A stretch of 64,000 nucleotides of DNA from Planctomycetota bacterium (lineage in GTDB: Bacteria; Planctomycetota; UBA8108; UBA1146; JAJFFE01): positions 1 through 64,000 of the forward strand of contig JAJFFE010000287.1 in the NCBI GenBank assembly GCA_021776775.1. Direction: 5' to 3'. Numbering within the stretch: position 1 is the stretch's first letter; every line of letters starts with the position of its first letter. The translations under genes were made by a program, and so were the position numbers. Below the pieces are notes generated by a model. It searched no databases and was not told the origin of the DNA. It saw only the letters and a program-made list of their open reading frames with translations. Positions 53,997 through 63,900 of the stretch are shown here, one piece after another.

Positions 53997-54461
53997 CTAG
54001 CCTCCGAATGCGTACTGTGCGGCGCGTTGGCCGATCTCTTCTGGAGTCAGATCTTCTTGGCGCGTCGTGATGGCCCACGCGTGACCATACGGATCACACA
54101 CCATGCTGTAGCGATCTCCCCAGAACATGTCTGTCGGGGCCATCTTCGCTTCTGCGCCGGCTTCGACCGCTCTCTGGAACAACGCGTCACAGTCTTCGGT
54201 GTAGATATGTAGAACGCAGCAGGTGCCGCCAAGATCCCGGGGACTTTGCGTGGGTCCTCCCGGTATCCCGTCGTGAACCATGGCGATCGAGTTACCGATC
54301 TGGATCTCCGCGTGCATGACCGAACCGTCCGGCCCGAGCATGCGAAGTCGCTCTTGCGCTGCGAACGCCTTCTTGTAGAAGTCGATCGCTTCCGACGCGT
54401 TGTGAACGACAAAGTGAGCGGTGAGGCTGTGGAACCCTTCCGGGATCGGATTCGCAGTCAC
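53997..54461 (-). CDS. VOC/glyoxalase superfamily protein (PhnB-like)
   Basis: 154 residues of the vicinal oxygen chelate fold. EGFHSLTAHFVVHNASEAIDFYKKAFAAQE, MHAEIQIGNSIAMVHD, PRDLGGTCCVLHIYTEDCDALFQRAVEAGA and GDRYSMVCDPYGHAWAI are characteristic of the PhnB-like/YdcR group of small cytoplasmic proteins. Most of these have no known substrate. GTG 54461 is chosen, with GAAAGG upstream; the open frame to 54566 runs through the 16-bp tandem repeat. A stand-alone gene with its own terminator. Confidence 0.85.
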   Translation of the reverse strand: MTANPIPEGFHSLTAHFVVHNASEAIDFYKKAFAAQERLRMLGPDGSVMHAEIQIGNSIAMVHDGIPGGPTQSPRDLGGTCCVLHIYTEDCDALFQRAVEAGAEAKMAPTDMFWGDRYSMVCDPYGHAWAITTRQEDLTPEEIGQRAAQYAFGG

Positions 54462-54491
54462 AGTTCTTCGCCTTTCACGCAGCTGGTTCGC

Positions 54492-54539
54492 AAGGAACCG
54501 AACAACTAAGGAACCGAACAACCAAGGAACCGAACAACC
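54492..54539. repeat. Three tandem 16-bp repeats upstream of the VOC gene
   Basis: AAGGAACCGAACAACT (54492-54507) followed by two copies of AAGGAACCGAACAACC (54508-54523, 54524-54539) in perfect register. It lies 30-78 bp upstream of the VOC start, in the promoter or leader region. It could be a slippage-variable tract or a set of binding sites. Confidence 0.85.
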
Positions 54540-54606
54540 AACACCCGTCCGCGACGCACGCCACAACAGAACAGCAAAAGGAACGGAGCAACGAGAGAGG
54601 GGGTGT

Positions 54607-54637
54607 CGGCGGGCGCGAAGGGGGGACGCGCCCGCCG
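54607..54637. other. Perfect 11-bp inverted repeat
   Basis: CGGCGGGCGCG (54607-54617) and CGCGCCCGCCG (54627-54637), loop AAGGGGGGA. Very GC-rich with no T run on either strand; function unclear, possibly the end of a plus-strand transcript or part of the VOC promoter region. Confidence 0.6.
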
Positions 54638-54833
54638 ATCTTAGGCCTCGGGGAGAGAATGAGACCTTTTCTAAACTCGCAACCGACGGGCAAACTGTCG
54701 TACATGACGCCGTCGTCGCGTTCTCTGGTCGTCGTTCGCGTTCTCCTTCTCATGTTCCGATCTCACGTGCCGTCTCGCGTCTCGATCCGGGAGCTTCTCA
54801 TTCGCTACGCACGTTCGTGCGACGCGACTCGTC

Positions 54834-54877
54834 AAAAAGCTGAGGGGGCCGAAGGTACAACTTCGGCCCGTCTCAGC
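54834..54877 (-). terminator. Intrinsic terminator on the minus strand
   Basis: GGGCCGAAG (54846-54854) pairs with CTTCGGCCC (54861-54869) and GCTGAG (54839-54844) with CTCAGC (54872-54877). On the minus strand TTTTTG follows. There is no minus-strand gene with protein-like sequence upstream of it, which is why the region behind it is proposed as an RNA gene. Confidence 0.75.
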
Positions 54878-55279
54878 AGCAGCGGGCGCGCAACACTTCT
54901 CCGCATCCCAGCCTGTCGCTCGTCTGCCGACGCTCGTCGTGGCAACGACGAGTCTCGACACAAAACCCCGACAGGCACCTCCTGCGGAAACTCCAGACCC
55001 TCTGGAGCAGAGCCTTCTAAAGCAGCGGTTCTAGAGCAGCGGTTCTAGAGCAGAGCCTCGGAACGCCTCTTCGCGGCCCACGGGGGCCGTTTAATCGACG
55101 GGTGCGGGTCGGACGCTGACCCCAGCCGAGTTACTGAGAGGCGTGTCATGACTCTTCGGCGTACAAAGAAGCGGGCGGCCACCGAAGGGCCGCAGCAAAG
55201 CCGCTGACTCCACTTGCGAGTGGTGGCCCGAGCAGTCACGCTATCGCGTCCTTGCTCGGCCTCGACTCCCGGTGAAGTT
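54834..55279 (-). ncRNA. Candidate structured noncoding RNA of about 445 nt
   Basis: On the minus strand this region runs from a promoter-like pair to an intrinsic terminator and folds into many perfect stems. In order: CCGAGCA/TGCTCGG (55228-55259) enclosing ACGC-GATA-GCGT; CCACT/AGTGG (55210-55223); GCGGCC/GGCCGC with a C(UUCG)G loop (55175-55193); CGCCTCT/AGAGGCG (55064-55143) enclosing CGGCCC/GGGCCG and GGGTC/GACCC hairpins; two and a third 14-bp tandem copies at 55021-55053; CTCCAGA/TCTGGAG (54991-55007); TCCGCA/TGCGGA (54900-54988) enclosing GCCTGTCG/CGACAGGC and the 8-bp hairpin at 54933-54952. The conserved motifs of RNase P RNA, tmRNA and SRP RNA were looked for and not found. The transcript ends are estimates. 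Confidence 0.45.
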
Positions 55280-55285
55280 AGGTGG

Positions 55286-55313
55286 ATGTTAGGGCTTTGT
55301 TAGTGTGGGTCAA
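55286..55313 (-). promoter_or_regulatory. Candidate minus-strand sigma-70 promoter for the structured RNA
   Basis: Read on the minus strand: TTGACC (55313-55308), 16-bp spacer, TAACAT (55291-55286). The -35 is a five-of-six match; the -10 is four of six. Confidence 0.4.
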
Positions 55314-55381
55314 GGGCGCAGCCAAGAATGTCGTAACCGTCTCAAAAGACGGAGTTAACGGTCTCAGCTGGAAGGCGCACA

Positions 55382-57193
55382 ATGGACGATTCCGAGCGTG
55401 ACGCTTCGGTCGACACGTCGATTGACCCGTCTGCGGTGGCGCCGGGACGGTGGCGACGCCTCCGGAAGTGGCTGCTCGCTCTGACCGTCTGTCTGGCGAT
55501 CGGAGCGTTGATGGTTCCGCCGTTGGCGTCACGGTGGATCAAGAGTGAGTTGATCGCCCACTTCGCCACCGAGGGGCTCGACATGGAGATCGGATCGCTC
55601 TCGGTCAGCCTCACGGGATCGCTCGACGTGAGAGACTTGGTGGTCCGAGACGGCGCAGAGATGCTCGCCCGCTGCGACTCCATCTCTTCCTCCGTAGTGT
55701 TGACGTCACTGCTCGGGGACGCGCCCAATGCCCACGCGACGGTGACCGGGTCGACCGTGCTCGGCGAGAGAACCGCAGACGGGTTCCGCCTTCCGATCGT
55801 TGAACGGCTGGAACGGCTCGCGCGAGTCGCCGACGCGATGGATGACCGGACCACGCACGCTTGGCATGTAGGTTTCGATGTGATCGACGCAACGATCGTC
55901 ATTCGAAGCGCGGGTGAACTCGAAGTGTTCGCCCGCATGAACGTGTCGGGTGATCTCGACGGGATCCCGGAGTTCTCGGAGTTTCTCGCCGCCGACGGGA
56001 CTCCGGGGGAGTCGAGTTCCCGGCTCCGCGCAAGAGGATCTATTCAGTACCCGCTAAAGGTCGCGGGCCGAGAGCTACCGGAGTTCATCAAGCTCGTAAA
56101 TGCTGCGGGAGACGAGTCGATCGAGTTCGATGTCGACGGGGTGGTGCGCGCCGGGAGTATCCTCCGATTGCTGGCAGGGTTCGAGGGTCAAGGGACAACG
56201 ACCATTCCTGCGATGGAAATGGACGGCATCCAGCTCGCGGGCCCGTTCGCGTTTCGACTCGAACAGGGAAAGCTTATCGGCGGGGGAGACCTTGTCGTCA
56301 ACGGGGGAAAGGCACCGGTGCACGCCGAGCTCGATCTCAGCGACGGCCCCGCGTCGAGGAGCAAGATTCGAGTCGAGTTCGATCGCGTCAAGATCGACCG
56401 TGGGTTGACCAACCATCTGCGACACGTCCATCCCATACTGTCGTTGACTCGCTCCGCGGTCGACGCTGCCGTCGACGGATCTCTCGAGGGTTTGTTGGTC
56501 GGTAACGTCGAATTCACTCATGACGGGCCACTGGACTTGTCAAACCTCCTCGGCGGTTGGGAGACCTTCCCGAAGGATCAACTGCTCGGAAGCGGACGCA
56601 TCGAAGTGAATGGCTTCACCGTCGACGGCAGCCAAATCCTCGACACCGTTCTCGACTGGCTCGACATCGATGATCCGGAGTCCATTGCACTCAACCCGAT
56701 TCAATTCACGGTGCGTGACGGTCGGCTGGCGTACGACGGTCCGATGAAGCTCGAAATCGATGGGATAGCGACGTACTGGCGTGGTTCTATCGGGCTCGAT
56801 CAGAGCATCGACATGGTGTGGGAGCTGCCGATCACCAGCGCCATGATCAAACGTGAACCCGCACTACGATTCGTTCCTGGCGGCAAGATAGGACTCCCGG
56901 TCTCGGGCACAGTGGATAGCCCCGCCCTAGACTTTCGCGGTGCGGTCACGCAGCTCGTCGCGAATTCGGCTCGTGGGGGTGTGACCGAACTCGGCGGCAA
57001 CTTGGTGGGCGATCTGCTGAATGGTGACGAGGCGTTGGGCGCTAAGGAGCTGCTTCGTCAAGCCGATCGATTGTACGATGATGGCAAACTTGGTGAGGCG
57101 CGAGAACTCTACGCGAAGATTCGAGCTGAGCACCAAAACACACTGACGTACCAACTGAACAAGAAGCGGATCAAGAAGCGCGCTCGTCCGTAG
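55382..57193 (+). CDS. AsmA-like envelope protein
   Basis: 603 residues with one N-terminal membrane segment (WLLALTVCLAIGALMVPPLASRW), then a long beta-rich region of AsmA/DUF748 style: IKSELIAHFATEGLDMEIGSLSVSLTGSLDVRDLVVRDG is the usual opening in which a membrane anchor is followed by short amphipathic strands. Later stretches such as LPITSAMIKREPALRFVPGGKIGLPVSGTVDSPALDF match the C-terminal AsmA pattern. The last 50 residues form a TPR-like helix pair ending in a basic tail (NKKRIKKRARP). AsmA-like proteins are thought to move phospholipids between membranes. ATG 55382 is preceded by GGAAGG. Confidence 0.7.
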   Translation: MDDSERDASVDTSIDPSAVAPGRWRRLRKWLLALTVCLAIGALMVPPLASRWIKSELIAHFATEGLDMEIGSLSVSLTGSLDVRDLVVRDGAEMLARCDSISSSVVLTSLLGDAPNAHATVTGSTVLGERTADGFRLPIVERLERLARVADAMDDRTTHAWHVGFDVIDATIVIRSAGELEVFARMNVSGDLDGIPEFSEFLAADGTPGESSSRLRARGSIQYPLKVAGRELPEFIKLVNAAGDESIEFDVDGVVRAGSILRLLAGFEGQGTTTIPAMEMDGIQLAGPFAFRLEQGKLIGGGDLVVNGGKAPVHAELDLSDGPASRSKIRVEFDRVKIDRGLTNHLRHVHPILSLTRSAVDAAVDGSLEGLLVGNVEFTHDGPLDLSNLLGGWETFPKDQLLGSGRIEVNGFTVDGSQILDTVLDWLDIDDPESIALNPIQFTVRDGRLAYDGPMKLEIDGIATYWRGSIGLDQSIDMVWELPITSAMIKREPALRFVPGGKIGLPVSGTVDSPALDFRGAVTQLVANSARGGVTELGGNLVGDLLNGDEALGAKELLRQADRLYDDGKLGEARELYAKIRAEHQNTLTYQLNKKRIKKRARP

Positions 57194-57314
57194 CTAGGGA
57201 GGCGTGGCCGAATCAAACCCAGCCTGCGTGCCGTTGCACGTGATTTGAGATGGCGCGTTTGCTATCGCCCGGGCACAGCACGGGCCCCCTTCACGGGCCC
57301 GGGACGTTTCCGCT

Positions 57315-57731
57315 TCATGACTGATCCGGGCTCGCCGTGCGGGCGGCGCGCCAGTTTCGCAAGAAGCGATCGACATCGATGACGGTGGCGGTCGACGACG
57401 GACCGGAAGTGACACGCGCGACTTCGAATTCGATGCGAGTGTTGAGGGCGTCGAGTGCCGCGGCGGCGAGTCGTTCGGTCGGCAACTGGGCGATGCGCGT
57501 CAGTTCCTTCTCGATTTCGAGATCGAGCTGCAGTGAATCCGGCAAGACTGCGAGTCCCTCCCGCTGAAGAAGCCCCTTCAGCCACCAGTTCTCGTCGTAG
57601 CCAGTGCCGACCCCCGGGATGGGTTTCCCTTGTCCCGGCAAGTCATCGAATTCACCACGCTGTTCGGCTTCGCGGACCAGTCGGTCGACCCACGATTCCC
57701 ACTCCGACCCGAATGGCTTTCGTAACGTCAT
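57315..57731 (-). CDS. DUF1992 (DnaJ-homologue subfamily C member 28-like) protein
   Basis: 138 residues. The DUF1992 hallmark is clear: WVDRLVREAEQRGEFDDLPGQGKPI followed by ENWWLKGLLQREGLAVLPDSLQLDLEIE. The family is small, cytoplasmic and of unknown function; eukaryotic members carry a J-domain, which is absent here. ATG 57731 is preferred because GAGGAG lies nine bases upstream; ATG 57740 is too close to that site. Confidence 0.88.
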   Translation of the reverse strand: MTLRKPFGSEWESWVDRLVREAEQRGEFDDLPGQGKPIPGVGTGYDENWWLKGLLQREGLAVLPDSLQLDLEIEKELTRIAQLPTERLAAAALDALNTRIEFEVARVTSGPSSTATVIDVDRFLRNWRAARTASPDQS

Positions 57732-57808
57732 CGGCAACATCTCCTCACCTTGAAAACGTTGCCATATTGTCGGCGTCGAGCGGCGTGATTCAACCGTGGA
57801 GTCGCTTC

Positions 57809-57850
57809 AAAAAACGACTCCTCGGCGCATGGGAGTACACCGAGGAGCCG
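57809..57850 (-). terminator. Intrinsic terminator of the M3 oligopeptidase gene
   Basis: CTCCTCGG (57818-57825) pairs with CCGAGGAG (57840-57847); on the minus strand TTTTTTG follows. It lies about 75 bp after the peptidase stop codon. Confidence 0.75.
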
Positions 57851-57925
57851 ACCAAAGAGAGAAAAGTTACTCTCTCAATGTCGACAACGGTGTCACCAAT
57901 CCGTCACTTCCAGCGAGGGACTCGA

Positions 57926-60049
57926 TCAGGACGCAAGTCCGGTGTGTCGCAACAAGGGCTCGGTGCTCGGTTCGCGGCCTCTAAACGCCTTGAAGACTTC
58001 CATGGGATGCTCGGCTCCGCCACATCCGAGAACGGTTTCGCGGAAACGTCGGCCGGTTTCCCGCAACGCCTCTTCGTTTTCGAGCCCGGCCTCTTCGAAC
58101 GCAGCGAACGCGTCCGCACTGAGTACCTCTGCCCACTTGTAGCTGTAGTAACCGGCGGCGTACCCGCCTGCGAATACGTGGCTGAACGAGCAGAGGAAGC
58201 GGTCCTCCTTGAGCGCGGGCCACACCGAGTAGTGGGGAAGGATCTCATGCATCAGTTCGAACGGTGTTTGCTTACCGTCGGGGTCGAACGAATCGTGCAG
58301 ACGTAAGTCGAGTTCGCCCATGTAGAGCTGACGGAGCAGTTGGCTCGCCGCGCGGAAGGTGCGCGCTCCGATGAGCTTCTCGATCGTTGCGTCGGGCAGC
58401 GACTCGCCGGTTTGGTAGTGACCGCTCAGCTCGCGAAGCACGTTGGGCTGATAGCACCAGTTCTCCATGAACTGACTCGGTAACTCGACCGCGTCCCACT
58501 CGACGTTCCGGATCCCCGAGGCGAGGCCGTAGTCGACCGACGTGAGCATGTGCTGCAACCCATGCCCGAACTCGTGGAAGAGCGTCAGTACTTCATTGAA
58601 CGTCATCAAGCTCGGGTCGCGACCGACCGGAGGCGTTTGGTTGCAGACCAAGTACGCGACCGGGTTTCGCCGCGACCCGTCGAGGCGCGTCCGGGAGAGG
58701 CACTCGTCCATCCAAGCGCCGCCTCGCTTGTCGGCCGGGCGACTGTAGGGGTCGAGATAGAACGAGGCGATCTGCTCCCCAGATGGCTCTTTGATTTCGA
58801 AGTAGCGGACATCGTCATTCCACTTGGGCGCCTTGTCGTCGGCGGCGACGATCGTGACCCCGAACAGTCGCTTCGCAATATCGAAGAGCCCCTCGAGGAC
58901 GCGCGGCAACGGGAAGAACGGGCGCAGCTCTTCGTCGCTGTAGTTGAACTTGCTCTCTCGCAGCCGCTCCGCCCAGAACCCGATGTCCCAATGGCGGACT
59001 TCCTCTGCGCCGTGTGCCTGAGCGTACTCTTCGAGTTCCGCGCGTTCGTCCTTGGCGTGGTCGAAGGCACGATCGCGCAATTCCGAACTGAGCGTGCGAA
59101 TGGCGGCGACGTCTTTGGCCATCTTGGCGTCGATGCTCAACGCCGCGTAGTTTTCGAAACCAAGGAGTTTGGCCGACTCACGTCGCAGTCGAAGGGTGTC
59201 ACTGACGATAGCCGTGTTGTCCAGATCACCACTGCTGGCTCGGGTGAGCGAGGCGAGAAACAACTGCTTGCGCAGGTCTCGGCGTTTGCTGTGCTCCATG
59301 AACGGAACGTAGCTCGGGTAATCGAGGGTGATGCGCCACGGCCCGTTCTCGGCGGTGGCGCCGTCCCCGTGACTCTGCGCAGCGAGCTGGAGCAAGCTGT
59401 CGGGGAGTCCGTCGACTTCTTCCCGCGTGGTCAAGTCGAGCTGGAAGGCCTTGGTGGCATCGAGCACGTTGTTGGAGAAGCGGGTTCTGAGCTCGCCCAT
59501 TTGCTGCTGGATCACGTTGAAGCGGTCACGATCATCTCCTTCGAGACCCACCCCGTAGTGATCCGCGGAGCGAATCAACGACTCGACGATTCGCTGTCTC
59601 GCCCGATCCATATCTTGGAATGACGACGAATCACGCAGCGATCGCAGCCCCTTGTAGAGTGCCGGACTTTGCGATCGACGTTGGCCGAACTCGATGACTT
59701 TGGGCATGACCGCTTGGTAGGCATCGCGGAGTTCGTCCGAGTTCTTCACGGCGAACAAGTGACCGATTGTTCCCCAGACGTGGTGCATCTTATTGGTGAG
59801 ACGCTCGATCGGTTCGACCACGCTCTCCCACGTGGCTGGATCGACTCCCGCCTCTGCCGTCGCGAGTTCTTGCTCGAGCGATTCGATGAGGGCGTCGATC
59901 GCGGGGACGACGTGTTCCGTCCTTATCTGATCGAACTGTGGTAACCGGTCGGTAGGCCCGAGTAGTGGATTGTCCAAGGTGGGTAGTGACACGGGGGTCC
60001 TTAGCGCGTTTACGGGTGCGGTCGATTCGAGGGGCACGTCGGCCATCAT
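57926..60049 (-). CDS. prlC: M3 family metallopeptidase, oligopeptidase A-like
   Basis: A cytoplasmic zinc oligopeptidase of about 707 residues. The HExxH site HEFGH is at 492-496 (LTLFHEFGHGLQHML), and the third zinc ligand region follows (GLASGIRNVEWDAVELPSQFMENW). The C-terminal FSHVFAGGYAAGYYSYKWAEVLSADAF is typical of M3A peptidases, where His and Tyr residues bind substrate. Length and N-terminal LPQFDQIRTEHVVPAIDALI match oligopeptidase A (PrlC/OpdA), which degrades signal peptides and short peptides. ATG 60049 or 60046 is likely; TTG 60076 is a possible earlier start. Confidence 0.93.
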   Translation of the reverse strand: MMADVPLESTAPVNALRTPVSLPTLDNPLLGPTDRLPQFDQIRTEHVVPAIDALIESLEQELATAEAGVDPATWESVVEPIERLTNKMHHVWGTIGHLFAVKNSDELRDAYQAVMPKVIEFGQRRSQSPALYKGLRSLRDSSSFQDMDRARQRIVESLIRSADHYGVGLEGDDRDRFNVIQQQMGELRTRFSNNVLDATKAFQLDLTTREEVDGLPDSLLQLAAQSHGDGATAENGPWRITLDYPSYVPFMEHSKRRDLRKQLFLASLTRASSGDLDNTAIVSDTLRLRRESAKLLGFENYAALSIDAKMAKDVAAIRTLSSELRDRAFDHAKDERAELEEYAQAHGAEEVRHWDIGFWAERLRESKFNYSDEELRPFFPLPRVLEGLFDIAKRLFGVTIVAADDKAPKWNDDVRYFEIKEPSGEQIASFYLDPYSRPADKRGGAWMDECLSRTRLDGSRRNPVAYLVCNQTPPVGRDPSLMTFNEVLTLFHEFGHGLQHMLTSVDYGLASGIRNVEWDAVELPSQFMENWCYQPNVLRELSGHYQTGESLPDATIEKLIGARTFRAASQLLRQLYMGELDLRLHDSFDPDGKQTPFELMHEILPHYSVWPALKEDRFLCSFSHVFAGGYAAGYYSYKWAEVLSADAFAAFEEAGLENEEALRETGRRFRETVLGCGGAEHPMEVFKAFRGREPSTEPLLRHTGLAS

Positions 60050-60377
60050 GATGCCGCAATTGTCCCTACGCTTCAAGGTGGGGGGCGCTGTTGGGTTGGG
60101 AGCCGAAAAGGTTTACGGATCTGAGGGAGTTCTCCGACCGGGCGGGTTCGGACCGCGTGGGTCGCCATGACGATTCGCAGGAACTCGTGTCCGGCCCGCG
60201 CGATCCCTCCGAAGATGGAAGACGCGCTCCAGCCCCAATCACGGGTGCGACTTGGAAGAGGTAGCTCGATTCCGCCGAGTTCCAAAAAAGGGCACTAAGA
60301 ACGCGTTACCCTGCGCGACCAGAAGGAAAGCTCCCGTATGAACGGGGGCAAACGGGTTCATGGCCATGAGGACCCCG
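60050..60377. other. Intergenic region upstream of the sigma factor
   Basis: 328 bp between divergent genes. It contains promoters by inference, but no clear consensus. ECF sigma factors often autoregulate from an AAC-type -35, which could not be recognised here. No small gene seen. Confidence 0.4.
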
Positions 60378-60941
60378 ATGACCGATCACGACCTGTTGCG
60401 TGCATACCTGTTCGACCGCGACGTGGACTCCCTGGACGCATTCGTGCGGCGCTACCAGCAATCGCTGGTGCGCTTCGCGGCGAAGCTCCTCGGAGATCCC
60501 GAAGCGGCTCAGGACGTCGTACAAGAGACTTTCCTGCGCGTCGCACGTCATCCACGTCGGCTGCTCAAGGTGGATAGCTGCCACAACTGGCTGCTGCGAG
60601 TCGTGAGAAACGTCGGCGTCGATCACATCCGGCGGGTCACGCGGCAACGGCGACATACCGAGGCGGCGGCCGAACAGGTCACCGAGTCCCATCGTCAGCG
60701 CCAGGTCGAGCCGAGCGCCGAGGTCGAACGAGCCGAGATAGAAGCGCGCTTACAAGACGAAATCGACGTCTTGAAGCCACGGCAGAAAGAGCTGTTCCAC
60801 TTGAAGGTTACCGAAGGAAAGAGCTACCGCGAGATCGCGGAAATCACCGGACTGTCGGTCACCAACGTCGGCTACCACCTTCACCAAATCATGCGACAAC
60901 TCTCCACGAGGCTCCGCGACGCCCGAGAGGAGCTATCATGA
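60378..60941 (+). CDS. ECF-type RNA polymerase sigma factor
   Basis: 187 residues. Region 2 is RYQQSLVRFAAKLLGDPEAAQDVVQETFLRV with the -10 recognition helix NWLLRVVRNVGVDHIRR; region 4 is LKPRQKELFHLKVTEGKSYREIAEITGLSVTNVGYHLHQIMRQL, a helix-turn-helix for -35 binding. No region 3 is present, as in ECF factors. ATG 60378 is preferred because GAGGA lies five bases upstream; earlier in-frame ATGs at 60360 and 60366 exist. The stop overlaps the next gene by 4 bp (ATGA), so sigma and its putative anti-sigma partner are made together. Confidence 0.92.
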   Translation: MTDHDLLRAYLFDRDVDSLDAFVRRYQQSLVRFAAKLLGDPEAAQDVVQETFLRVARHPRRLLKVDSCHNWLLRVVRNVGVDHIRRVTRQRRHTEAAAEQVTESHRQRQVEPSAEVERAEIEARLQDEIDVLKPRQKELFHLKVTEGKSYREIAEITGLSVTNVGYHLHQIMRQLSTRLRDAREELS

Positions 60942-63900
60942 CACGCCCACTGCAGCGGCATTCCCAACAGCCAGAGGATAACGCGTCTCGTTTGACTCGC
61001 GATGACGATGGACATCTCCGCTCCCTGCTGACCGCCTACATCTTCGGCGCCATCTCCCCAGCCGGACGTACCGAAGTCGAAACCCACCTCGAGGGGTGTG
61101 AGGCGTGCCGTGAAGAGTACGCACTGCTTCGCGAAACGGCAGAGCTGGTTTCCGGCTTGTGCGAAGACCCACAGGCCGGCGACTCCGAGTATTCCTTCGA
61201 AGAGCGACGCGTCGAGCGGGTGCTGACCGCGTCCCGCAAGCAACACAGGTTCCTGCCTCGATGGGCAATTCCATTGGGTGCCGCTGCCGCCGCGCTGCTC
61301 TTGATCGTTTCCCTGATGCCCGGGTTCTTTCGCTCGGGCCGACGCGGAGTCGTCTCTTCCGCGTGGGACTCCTCGCCCGCCAACGGCGTGATGTTCGAAG
61401 CGTCTACCGACAGCGGAATCGCACCGAGTCTGGGTGGTAACGAGAGCAAGAGGGCACGACCGTCGAGCCAAGCATTGACGCCAGCCGAGAGCCCGATGGC
61501 GCGGTACCGGGCGAAGCCGGAAAATGAAGCGTCTTTCGACCCGACCAAGAAGCGCGCCATGGAGCGGCGCCCGAAGATTCTCGAAGGCAACAAGAAGAAG
61601 CCGATGGTCACGCTGAGGCCCGACGTCGTCGCGCCGGCGAAGCCAAAGGGCGTCGACATGCACAACATGACCACCAAGAAGATCATGAGAAACTCGGTCA
61701 CCGATTCATTCGGGACGCTGGCCGAGGATTCGTTCACGTCGCTCGACGCGGTCGAGATCTACAATACGCAAAACCGCTCGCTGCGCCGCAATGAGAGTTG
61801 GGCCGCCGATGGGGCCGGTCTCGACGACGCCAAGAACGCCCCCGGCCAGGGCGTCGACAGCTGGTACATGAAGAAGAACAAGGACGTCGCTGGGGACGAG
61901 AGTCGCTCCTTCTTGGGCCGCGCTGCGGAGAAGGCCGCGGCTCCGGACCCGTCGGTGACAGTGATGGCGGACGCTCCGGCGTCGTACTACGCGGCCGGTG
62001 AAGAGAGTGAAGAAGAGCAAGACTTGCCGGATACGGTCACGCACTACGGCCGGCGACAGTTGGCGACGGCGGCCCGAGACAAGTCGGTGAGCTTCGACCG
62101 TGCGCCGATCGCGGCGGGAACGGTCCTACACGTTTCGCCCGATGGCGCGGGCGGTCCCCTCGGTGGCTCCGGCGGAGCTGGGGGCTATTCAGGATACAAG
62201 AGCGAACTCTCGGAGCTCGCGAAGAACCTCGATTTCGAGATTCAGGCCGACACGTCACTCGGTGATTCTCAATGGGGAGCGAGCCCCTCCAAAGAGTCAG
62301 CCGGGTCTCTCGATGAAGTGTGGCGTGACTCAGTGCAGCGTTTGACGCCGCAAACGGCAGCGGCTAGCCGGGACGCGAAAGGCGGAGTCGAACGTCGGAA
62401 AAGCCAGAAACGCGGTAGCGGTACTCGCGGCGTCGTTCGGACCGAGCCGCTCGAGTCGTTCGCACTGGGCGAGCGGACCAAGTTTGTCTCACCCCCCAAG
62501 CGTAGTGCGGTGACTCGGAAGTATGCCGAGCCGCCTGTTGCCGGGACCGCGGATCCTCGTCCGGGGCGGCGCGGGGCGGAACTGGCGCGAGAAGCGCAGC
62601 AACTGCAATCTGTTCCTTCTCTCGGGATGTCCTTCGGGCTGGTCGCTCCGACCCAGAAACCGAAGGGCGACCTGCTCGGTACAACCCTCCTGCCCACGGA
62701 GCAGAGCCCGGTCGCCAACGCGGCCGCGGTTCCCGCGGATAGCGAAGCCCGCTTTAGCTACCAGCCGACCCATAGAGAGTTCGAGGGGAAGACGATCTCC
62801 CCGCTGAGCAAACGGCCCGCTCAAAAGGATCTCGGTCTCGGCGCGCTCGATCATGGACGAGTGGAACTCGGCGACCCCGATTTCTATCGACAGCGGAACA
62901 TCGAGGCCGATCCGGCGGCGCCCTTCCTTGCCCCGCAGCTTGCCTTCGAAGAAGAAGACACAACGACGAAAATCAAGATCGACCACAAGTTGGCCGCGTT
63001 GCTGGAGCGCAAGAACTCTCTTGCCGTACGACGCTATGAGCGTCCCGACTCAACGGTCGCTGCACAGCGTGGCGATGACTTGTTGCGTCATGCCAAGCAG
63101 CTAGAAGACTCCGACGGCGTCGGTGCCGTCGCAGGGCTCAGCGATCTCATCGAAGAGACGAAGGTCGAGCAGGCGGTTCGTTTTAAAAACTTCGTGGACA
63201 ACTTCAACGCACTCGATGCTGACGATGACGAAGATTCGACTCCGAGTCTCGCCACGGCACCGCGCAATAGGAAAGTACCGCGCAAACGAACAGCGACGTC
63301 GGCGGGCGGCCTCGGTGTCGTGACTGTCGATCAGTTGTCGATCCCCGAACCCGAAGTCGGAGACGAAGGACTCGGTCGCCAAGGGTTCCGAGATCGGTAC
63401 GGTGTGAATCCGTTCGTCGACACCCGGATCGATCACCACTCGACATTCGCCATGGACGTGGACACCGCAGCGTACTCACGATCGCGCGACCTCTTGAGTA
63501 GCGGCCGTTTGCCAGAGGCGAGCGCGGTGCGCGTCGAGGCGTTCGTGAACTCGTTCTCCGAAGAGCTGCCGGCTGATCCTGCTCATGATTTCTCGGTCTT
63601 CTGCGAAGGAGCACCGTCGCCGTTTGGTGCTGACGTCGATCTGGTCAAGATCAGCGTCAAGGCGCGAGAACTCGACGACGGTGAACGTCTTCCCGCGTTG
63701 TTGACGCTCGCCGTCGATACGTCGGGTTCCATGTTCATCGAGGGACGGCTGCAAACGGTTCGAGAGTCACTCTCCATGTTGGTCGATACGCTGGACCCGG
63801 CGGACCGCATAGCCATCGTCGCGTACGGTTCGGAGGCTTACCTCGCTCTACCTCATACCCCGGCGCGCGAACGCGAGCGAATTCTGTCGGTACTCGGCTC

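Noticed and set aside
54834..55279. Identification of the structured region as RNase P RNA, tmRNA, SRP RNA or a TPP riboswitch
   Set aside because: GGAAAGTCC-type P4, the tmRNA ends, the GGAAGGAAGCAGC-like SRP loop and the ACCTGAT part of TPP were not found; an isolated CTGAGA is not enough.
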